A stretch of DNA of 64,000 nt from Primula veris (taxonomy: Eukaryota; Streptophyta; Magnoliopsida; Ericales; Primulaceae), in the NCBI GenBank assembly GCA_963682055.1, contig OY821750.1, positions 28,652,402 to 28,716,401 on the forward strand, read 5' to 3'. This document shows, piece after piece, positions 55,141 through 64,000 of this stretch. Below the pieces are notes generated by a model. That model ran no database searches. It was given only the letters and a program-made list of their open reading frames with translations, and was not told where the DNA came from. The position numbers were made by a program, and so were the translations under genes. The first letter of the stretch is position 1. Each line of letters begins with the position of its first letter.

Positions 55141-56101
55141 CTAGCATCTTTATATAGTTAGCAAAGTCTGAATCCAATCTCAGACTCGTAATTTGAAAAA
55201 CAAAATCGTAGTTCTGAAATCAAACTCGTAGTTCTGAAATCAAACTCGTACTTCTAAAGGACGAGACTTGACTTTTCTAAAAAAATTGACTTTTCTTGGT
55301 TGACCGTATAAATTATGATTATGTAAAATTATGATTAGTGTTGTTGCATTAGTTACGGTATTTTTAATATTTTATTACTCGCTTTGTTAGTTGTCGCATT
55401 TGCTAGAAGAATGAAAAATAATATATTAAATATTTGGTTGCTTAATGCGGTATTACTACCGACTATTTGAGAACATTAAAATAATTTATCAATAAGTCGA
55501 AAGTTTCCACGACCGATCACAAATAAGTTTTGCTTATTTTTCAAATCGTATAACCAAATAAAACCAAGTGAATCTTTCATAGTTTCCAATGACCGCTTCA
55601 TCATTTTTTGACAGTAATTTAAAGTAACTAAATTTTATTTTAAACGGAAGAATTTCAATATCAATAGTTATACTCCATCCAACTTGAAAATATTGTCCTA
55701 AGAGGCAGATTTTGAAAAATACGAGTACTCGTATCAAAATTTCAAAACCGCCAAATGTGCATTATCAAACAAACTTGTGAAGATATAACTATTTTTTCAA
55801 ATTTTATGTCATCGAGTCTGCTCAATATAGAAAGCATGCATATGTAGCAAACTAACACATAATATCGTATATACTTTCATTTATAGCTATGGAGTAATTT
55901 CAATGTCTATATAACTAGAGTAATTTCAGCACATAATATCATAATTTAAATAATCAACCTACAAAAGTCAACTTTTTTAGAAAAGCCAAGTCTCGACTTT
56001 GATTTCAGAACCACGAGTTTGACTTCAGAACTACGACTTTATTTTTCAAACTACGAGTCGCAGACTGAATTTAGATTTTGCTGAATGTATAAAGACGATA
56101 C
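55141..56101. mobile_element. Terminal-inverted-repeat element of about 0.96 kb
   Basis: The left 170 bases (GCAAAGTCTGAATCC, CAGACTCGTA, TCGTAGTTCTGAAATCAAAC, GACTTGACTTTTCT) recur as reverse complement at 55960-56100. The left arm has an extra copy of a 22-base unit (TTCTGAAATCAAACTCGTAG). No coding capacity and no clear target duplication. Confidence 0.65.
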
Positions 56102-56978
56102 CTTTAATTTAACATATTAAGAAAAGTACACACATATGTTTGCTTATTGTATGAATTATTATTGTGCTTGAGCATGCTATGACATTATTGAATTCTGTAT
56201 AAGGGGGTTTGTTTGATTCAAAATGTACCAAAACACATGAAAATACCGGGCACCGCCGCACCCATACAACTGGTACGTATATAAGAAAAGATAAAAGAAG
56301 TTTCCCGTTTCATATAAACTATATGAACCTGTAAATATATTACTAGAAACTAAGCCAACACTAGACATAATGATATTATTGCCCCGCTTGGCAACATATT
56401 AATCGGTCAAACAATTTTAAAAATCCAACCAAAATCCATATTTTTTATTTCTAGATTTTTTAAACTAAAAGTATACCTTTTGAAAGACAATTAATCAACC
56501 TAACCAGACAACTACAAATTTTAAAAATCTAAAATACAAATGAGCTAACAAAAATATGTTGCGGAACGGAGGAGTTTTATATCTTTTTGTACGTTTTTTT
56601 ATTTATTTTTTTTCTTGTTTTGTACATTGATTTCTTAATTTTATTTTTTGTACTATGATTTATACTTTTATTTCTTTTTTTTACAATGGTGTATATATAT
56701 TTTTATTTCTTAGTCAATTTTCAACGTTAAAACTCAGGTAAAAAAGGAAAAAAAAAGTAAAAAAATAAAAATCATGGTATAAAAAGGAAAATAAAGTAAA
56801 AAAGCAAGGTAATAAAAAGAAAAAACTAAGAAACAAGTGTATAAAAAGGGAGTAAAAATAGAAAACATGATAAAATAAAATAAAATTAATAAACCAATAT
56901 ATAAAAAAATAATAATAATCAGCCATATTAACACTTTTATTATATTTTAGAAGACACTAATAAAAAAAAATCATTTAA
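56102..56978. other. Intergenic DNA upstream of HAT1
   Basis: AT-rich, no gene seen. Confidence 0.4.
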
Positions 56979-57011
56979 CTTCCCGCTCTCTCTCTCTACA
57001 CATTTTCCCGC
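56979..57011 (+). promoter_or_regulatory. E2F-type sites in the HAT1 proximal promoter/leader
   Basis: TTTTCCCGC at 57003-57011 fits the E2F consensus TTTSSCGC, and CTTCCCGC at 56979-56986 is one base off. Between them is a CT run typical of plant leaders. S-phase control would suit a histone acetyltransferase for new histones. Confidence 0.55.
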
Positions 57012-57033
57012 TACAGACGAAACCCTAAACAAA

Positions 57034-60000
57034 ATGGGTACGAAGAACCACCACTCCTCCGATCCCATCTCCGCCGTAGATCCTAATAAACGCCGCCGCG
57101 TCGTATTCTCCTCCGCCTCCTGTGAGTCTCCCTCTACACCGCCCCCCTCCCTTTTTTTTTTAATATTAATTGTGGTATTATATTTTTGCTAAATTGCTCA
57201 ATTAGTTCTGTTTGTTATTATGCGTCTGTTTGGCAACAACTTTTTTATTAAAAAATCTATAGGTGTTTGGTATGTTAGCTTTTCAGAAGCTAGTTTTTGG
57301 ATATAAAAAAGAAAATTAACAGTGGAGAAGCTAATAATTTCGGTATTTTTTTAGGTTTTTAACATAAGAATTACCAAAAGTAGGAATTCGTCAATTAAAT
57401 CGTTTTGTATGTTTAAAAGTCACTTATAAGTTAAAATAAGTAAAATATGACTTGTGAACAAAAATAAGTTATAAAAGCTAGAAAACTCTAAAAAGCTAAA
57501 AAAATTAAATAGCTAAAAGCAGATAAGCTAGTAATTTGGCGATTTGTTAAACTTTTATACATAAAAATTACCAAAAGTAGATTTCTCCAATTAGTTATAA
57601 CTTATAAGGAACAATGGAAATACGTGGAGTTTTGCAACGTAAAATTGGTGCGCTTCAAATTCGGAATTGTAAATTTCAAAAGTTATTCATATAATTTAGC
57701 ATATTAACTATGTGACTAAATTTTAAAATTTACTATTCCGACATTCAAAGAACACAAAATTTGCATTGCAAAATTGCAAGTATCCCTATTCTTCCTTATA
57801 AATTGGGACGGAGGGAGTAGAATAAATAAAAACGAGTTAAAAAAAGTATTAAGTTATGAGTCACTTATAACTTAAAATAAGTAAAAAAACGACTTATCAA
57901 AAAAATAAGTCACTTATAAGTAAAAAGTTAAGGTGTTTCCAAAACAGCATTTTGACCAAAGAACCTGAATTTTTTTAAATCTTTTTTTGTTTGTTTGGAT
58001 TTATGTGGTGCAGATGATGGAGTTGAAGCTAATGACTGTATCAAAATATATCTCGGTACGATTTTTCAATTTTTATTCATTTATCGAGTTTGTTGAGAAA
58101 TTTACCCCTAGCTGATTATGAGGTGGGAACTCTATTATTAAAAGAACATTATTAGAAAAATAAATTCTGTACAAATTCTAACATATTTCGTACTATATAA
58201 GGCCTGATTACTTGAGGACCTTGAGGTGTATATTGGTGTGTGTGTTTTTTTTGTTTTTAGCTCAGATTTGTTATCTTTTTAATGCGTGCTATATATTAGC
58301 TGTGGGTAATTTAATTTCATTATTGTTTAATTTGAAAGATTTTCAGCTGATTATGAGGAAGGGACTCTAATTATTTAGAGAAAGTTGCTTGGAAATTACA
58401 TTTCGTAATATAAGCCATGCTTAGTGTCATTTAGCTCCAATTTATTGCTCGTTTTCAAGAGTGTTTTATTTGAGCCGTGGTCAGCACATTTATTTTCTTT
58501 ATTTACTGTTCATTTTGAAGACATTTCAGCTGATTATGAATACAAAAACTCTAATTATTAAGAGGATGTTGTTTGGGAATTAATTCTAGTAATCAATTCT
58601 AATAGGTTTTGTAATGTATACGCCATTGTTAGTGTGATTTAGCTGTGATTTTTCTTTACTTTATATAACATCTTGTATGTGAAAGTCGTGGGCTGACTAC
58701 TTTGGGTAGCCATGGTCATGTACTCATGTCGCAGTCTTAAGCTTACCTTGAGTTGGGTTTTTTCTTATGGCTTTTAAATTTTGAAAATTTTCACATAGTA
58801 ATCTGCTAATATGCTTCCATAATATCAAGCACACCCTTAGTAATCAGTATTAAGTTTCGAAAATTTGTTTAAACAAGCCAAAACTTTTGTGGTTTAGATC
58901 CGTACTTACGGTCTTCTTCAAGCATTTAACATGTATGTGGCCGTACTGTTCTATCTCGATATAGGGAAATATAGTTATAGTCTCATGATTGATTGATTTG
59001 ATTTTTAAGTCGTACAAGTGGGATTGAAAAGTATACTATGGAAACTGGAAAGTCTACTTAAGTTTTAAGACAAAAAATTGTTTTCAGCTGGCAAGTTTGT
59101 ATTGGCTGTAATAATATGTCGTAGTTGTTATAGTTACAGTGAGATAGATACTTATCAATCTGTTTGAATATCTCTATCTAATGTGTTAAGACATATATAG
59201 TGATATACTGATATTATCAAAATTTCTATAGGTCAATAACGTATTTACAATCTTGAGATTTTAATTTGTGAACCTGAAGATATCTGGATGAAGTTTTCTT
59301 GTCTGAGTTTTGTTTCAGACTGGTTGACTTTTTTGTTGTTAGTCTAGATTGACAGTTGCATTACTTTTGATGTTATACTTCTGCGGTTTCCATTTCACCT
59401 TTTTTTTTGCATTTGTCATTTCTTAGTTTAGTCTGATTCTTTTGTTCCTTGAATGATTATATTGCAGTTTCTAGTAAAGAAGAGGTGGATTCTGAAGATA
59501 GTTTCTGTATGGAACCAATTGACTTGAATCACTTCTTTAATGATGATGGCAAAATTTTTGGATACCAGGGATTGAAGGTATTGTAGTATGTATTTACCAA
59601 AATAACTATTGTCGGAACCTCCATTTTTGAATAGTTACGGTTTTCTAAAATGGATATAGATACATATACCCATCACATCACCCTGTCCTCGTTATTTTGC
59701 TTTCACTACTCATGCTCCTTTTTTATACTTTCTTGCTATTTTTATGATAAAACCATGCAGATAAACATCTGGCTCAGCAGCATTACTTTTCATGCATATG
59801 CTGATATTCAATTTGAGAGCACAAAAGATGTAAGTCTACATGCTACCTTTTACCTTTAGCATTTTAGCAGACTACGATGGTCACAGTAAAATATATAGTA
59901 TGCTGTTGTTTTTTTATCTTGTGATGCCTTTTTAACGACATTTACCCTTCAATTTACAAGGGAAGCAAAGGAATCACGGACCTGAAATCTGCTCTCCATG

Positions 60001-62809
60001 TATTGTCATTAGTCTTGTTCTAAATTACCTTCCGAGTATACTATATTCTTTAATATAACCTTTTTTAGGTTTTAGCTGAATTTGTACAAACTTTGCAGGA
60101 CATTTTGGCCGTAAATCTTGTAGAGAACAAGGATGATTTTCTTCAAACATTTTCAGACAAGGATGATGTTTTGAAGTAAATCAACATTTGCTTTGAATGA
60201 GATCAATTGTTCTTTTTATCTTTTGAAATGTTTTTTACTTTGTTTGGATGTAAATTGTTTCTGTTGTTATGTTTTCTTTTATTATAGGTCTATTGTCTCG
60301 AAAGGGGAGATATTGCCACTAAAAAGCCTTGATGATGAACATGTCAGCGCTTCAAATAACCAACTGAAAACAGACAGTGCAGATGTTCAGGTATTCTTTA
60401 TAGCTTTGTTTTACTGTGAGAACCAAGCTTCATGTCTCTACTTTCATCCATTTGTATGTTTGGTTACTCCCCAAATTCGTTACCTGCTCCTTTTGGTATG
60501 TCACTGAGTACTCATCCAAAGTTATTTTATATAAAACTTCTTTTGCTTTATGGTATAGCACTAGCAGACTTCTAATTCTTCTCACTGCTGTTGAAGGTTT
60601 CATGATTTGCTACTTATTTGTCAGGGTTAATCACAATTGTACACAGTAAAGTATCATTCAGGACATTTAGTATACTTATGTATCAAATTAAAAAAAAGGA
60701 ATAGGTTGGGTTACTATTTAGTTGCGCTATCTATCTTATACATCATTCTGTCATGTATTTTTATATTTTGTACACTGACCTATCATCTTTTTTTCCATTT
60801 TGCTCCCAATTTTTTGTTTTTATATGTGGTGTACAAAAAAGACTTTGTTTTGTTAGGTTGGTGTATCAACTGCTAATTTTTGTATGTGTTCAAAATCGAT
60901 TTGTGTGATACACTAGTGTATGAAACTGGGTCTAACCCTTCTCTGTTAGATTGTTACTTCAAGTAGTTGGTATCAAAACTAAGTGCTTCTCTTTAATGGG
61001 TAAATGGAATGTATGTGACAAAGATCCATCACGTGGATGGATAACATTAGAGAAAAAATGAAATTAGCTGACTTTACAAAGTCTCATTGCGTTTAACTTC
61101 TTAAAACAGTTGTGTTAATTTTTGTGGCCAATTTTTTTTGTCGTTCATGATTTTAACCTTCCCTCTATGTTTATTTACATTTGAGACAGGTTGTTCGGTT
61201 TGCGGGTACCGAGTTCGTTGGACACCTGTACAGTCGATTGGTACCTCTTGTTCTCCTCCTTGTTGACGGTAAATTTTATTCCATTTGGCAAGATCAAAAT
61301 TAATACTTGAGAAAATCTGTATCATGTCTTTTACATAGCAATCCTCCTTTTCCCCCCCTCATATTGCATAAATAGGTAGCAATCCTATTGACATAACTGA
61401 CCCTGGGTGGGAGATTGTTCTCATTGTCGAAAAGCAAAATAACCAGGACAGAAAAAGCCCAAAAGTACTTGGTTTTGCTGCGATCTATCGCTTTTACCGT
61501 TATCCAGACAGTTTACGCCTGCGGCTTGGTCAGGTAATTTTTTTTCCAGCTAATCATGTGTTTACATTGTTACATATTCACAGTGGTTCATTAATTTGAG
61601 GTTCTTAGGTTTCAATTAAGGTGACAACTCAAAACTTCAAAATCAGAAGAAAAAAAGGAGGAGAAATACTCCACAGTAGTCCTAGGACTTTGAACAAAGA
61701 TTCTATTTGGTCCTAAAGTTTAAATGTTTTGCTCCCTATACTTTTAAAAAGCATACTAAGGAGCCGGAATGTTGAGTCTGACAGCTTCTTCTGATCATTG
61801 TTTACTCACTAGGCCTCATGTTCCAATAAAAGAAAATAATATCATATTTTGCTCCAAATCTGGTTTTTGTTCCTCAATTTGCTTACACAACGTTGTTGAT
61901 TGTTATGTCACAAGTAAAATAAAGGAGTCTTATAAATGAACACATGCGAACCCCCACAAATTCAATAACTGTTTGGAAAGATTGATGCTTATCCATGTTA
62001 GGGACCATTAATGTGTACAATTTTCGTCCAAAACTGCTAGTTCTAAAACTACATGGATCACAATGAAACTTATTTGAATTACAGGGATCTTTAGTGTAAT
62101 TCACCTTGCAAAAAGAAATCCCAGTCGAGGGTTAGTTGGTATATCTAGCATTTACATTATATACTTAAATTTCTGTCATTTGCAGATCCTTGTGTTACCT
62201 CCTTACCAGCACAAAGGCTATGGGCGTTGCCTTATAGAAGTGCTGAACAACATTGCCATTAGTGAAAATGTTTACGACTTGACTGTTGAAGAGCCGTCAG
62301 ATTCTTTACAACATGTTCGAACATGTTTGGATGTCCAGCGTTTGATCTCTTTTAGCCCCATCAAACAAGCACTGGATTCGACAATTTTGCGTCTAAAGCA
62401 AGAAAACCTTTCAAAGAAAACACAAACTTGCTGTTTTAAACCACCCCCAAGTGCTATAGAAGATGTGAGGAAGAGCTTCAAAATTAATAAAATTCAGTTT
62501 CTTCAGTGCTGGGAGGTGCTTATCTATATGGGTCTTGATAAACAAATGGAGAATTTTAGGACAATTATTTCTGACAAGATTAGGGCTGACGTCATGGGGA
62601 ATGACTCTGGGACTAAGGGTAAAAGGGTGATTGAAATCCCAACAGAAGGTGATCAGGAAATGTCGTTTGTGATGTTTAAATCCAAAAACAGCGAAGCTAA
62701 AGCTATAGAGATGGAAGAAAATCAAATTGACCCAGAGTTGCAGCTTAAACAACTAGTTGATGCTCGGTTGAAAGATATTGAGTTAATTGCTGAGAAGGTA
62801 AAATCTTAG
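57034..62809 (+). CDS. HAT1: Histone acetyltransferase type B catalytic subunit (HAT1/HAG2)
   Basis: Acetylates lysines 5 and 12 of newly synthesised histone H4 before chromatin assembly, normally with an RbAp46/48-type WD40 partner; cytosol and nucleus. Ten exons: 57034-57121, 58014-58055, 59468-59577, 59761-59829, 59961-59999, 60099-60175, 60288-60390, 61190-61268, 61376-61533 and 62186-62809. All are in phase, giving 462 residues, close to the usual plant length. N-terminal Hat1 domain about residues 38-200 (NIWLSSITFHAYADIQFEST, GITDLKSALH). GNAT domain from about 205 with the acetyl-CoA loop QHKGYG at 263-268 and the likely catalytic glutamate in LTVEEPSD near 290. A Lys/Glu-rich C-terminal tail follows. 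The start is the first ATG after an AAACCCTAAAC-type leader. Confidence 0.95.
60623..60936. mobile_element. GGGTTAATCACA-family element in HAT1 intron 7
   Basis: Starts AGGGTTAATCACAATTGTACAC. The right end on the minus strand reads AGGGTTAGACCCAGTTTCATACAC. Internal phrases (AATAGGTTGGGTTACTA, TTTTGTACACTGACCTA) resemble the element in DHS intron 5 (44307-44937). Confidence 0.6.
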
Positions 62810-64000
62810 ACAAGTTTAATGAGGTTGTAGTCTGGAGGGGATTGTGTTTGTAATTGAATGAGCTTTTAGAGTTACATGCAGACTGGAAGTTGGAAACAGT
62901 ATTGTGTTTTTATGTAGTTTTATCAGTCTAGATTCTGCAACTTATGTTTACTGTTTCTGAGATTTTACTAAACGATTTGGTTATTCAAATCTTTATTGTT
63001 TAAGTCAGCCTTCTTCATTCTTTACTGCTTTGCAATATTGGTCCGTGATCAAAGCCTTTACTTATAGCAATTTTAGGATCATATCGGTTGTTTTTTAAGT
63101 AAGTTATCCTTTGTTGTTGTTCTGACGCTGTGAACATCTCTGCAGTCCTGAACTGATCTTTGTGATTTTTTAGATGTAAAAGAATTACATTTTACTTAGA
63201 TGTAGCCATTTTGATGGTAAAATGGTAATGATTGAAACCAACTCAATATGCAGTTCGACTGCAGTAAATTGGAATGTATGAGCAAAAAATTGTTTCCTTT
63301 CCTATATAAAGTATAAACTACTGATTTGTTGTCCATGAGCATATTGTTTGCAAAATGATCTCAAAATATTTTACAAGTACCAAACTCGAATTGATTTAAA
63401 AGGTTCAATCACAACACCGGATGATTCTGTCAAAGATATTGTCCAACACATGATGCCGAAGCTGTCTTTACCATATGCATCGGCTAGCAACGATTGTAGT
63501 CTTGAGAGATTTTATCTTGTTGCAGATAATGTATAGATTTTGTTTCAAAAACTGAAAGGAATGCCAAAATTTATTAAAAAAAAGGATGATTATCCTTTGT
63601 AGTGATGAAATTGACATCATTGCAATACATTACACCGTATGTAAAGATGTACAATCTTATACAAAGTTGTGCAGACAATGTTAAATTGGAAAGCCGATCA
63701 TTCAAGATCGAAAAACGGAGCAAAAATGATATGAAATGGGAAATTTAGAGATACATAATATCAATTATCAAGTTGGGAAAGAAGTGCCACAAGGAAACAG
63801 AAATGATAATCTTTTATTCAGCGAGGACCCGTCTTTTCATGGGGGAAATCACTTTCAGCCCTTCTAATAGAAAAGAACCAACTTCATAAAGTTTACAAGA
63901 GTATTGCTATATACAACAATTTAGAAGTGTATCGTTCATTCTCCCAGTACTCTTTTTCCATAATGACATACACACGTGAATGCACTAATATAACCTCCCC
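62810..64000. other. HAT1 3'UTR and intergenic DNA
   Basis: Probable 3'UTR for the first few hundred bases. A 60-codon open frame near 63357-63536 (VKDIVQHMMPKLSLPYASAS) lacks an ATG at its beginning and matches no family I recognise; it could be chance or part of a gene fragment. Nothing else seen. Confidence 0.4.

Noticed and set aside
56714..56934. Phe/Tyr-rich frames suggesting membrane proteins
   Set aside because: Low-complexity AT-rich DNA read on the minus strand.
63348..63536. 62-codon frame downstream of HAT1
   Set aside because: No ATG at its start and no recognised family; mentioned only as unresolved.

Overview
This is a nuclear segment of a flowering plant, very probably a eudicot. 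Genes are split by GT-AG introns, intergenic DNA is AT-rich, and LTR-retrotransposon, MULE, hAT, CACTA-like and foldback elements are present. The O-methyltransferases resemble the cation-dependent CCoAOMT-like/PFOMT group, which is prominent in Caryophyllales; the order is a weak guess.

Layout. (1) 1-2757, plus strand: 3' exons of an IST1-like ESCRT-III regulator. (2) 7278-17200: block I, two intact five-exon CCoAOMT-like O-methyltransferase genes (OMT1, OMT2) followed by a relic of deoxyhypusine synthase (DHS). (3) 17200-24900: a junk-rich junction with two KIB/DUF295 F-box gene fragments in opposite orientations, an orphan first exon of a DUF985 cupin gene, a foldback element and a rearranged Ty1/copia element. 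(4) 24900-36650: block II, a second copy of block I, with a dead OMT exon, a 6.4-kb MULE inserted between the OMT copies, an intact OMT4 and another DHS relic. (5) 36767-52290, minus strand: two tandem seven-exon DHS genes (upstream copy B, downstream copy A) with a long 5'UTR intron full of repeats and a hAT element. (6) 57034-62809, plus strand: a complete ten-exon type B histone acetyltransferase gene (HAT1/HAG2).

Most interesting point. The two DHS copies are only 137 bases apart, from the stop of B to the splice acceptor of A. Copy A has GTG where B has its initiator ATG. A consensus donor just before the stop of B and a good acceptor before exon 1 of A would join the two coding regions in frame. 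This predicts a single transcript for a roughly 780-residue double-DHS protein. Copy A also carries a 48-codon duplication at its N-terminus. Both copies keep the Ile-x-x-x-Asn motif and the active-site lysine of true DHS, so they are not homospermidine synthases by that criterion.

Functionally, the OMTs would methylate catechol-type phenylpropanoids or flavonoids, DHS makes the hypusine precursor on eIF5A, HAT1 acetylates newly made histone H4, and the IST1-like protein acts in endosomal sorting. No pathway link between them is evident. The OMT and DHS genes are together because they were duplicated as one block. All gene models are read from sequence by eye; no alignment or transcript data were available.
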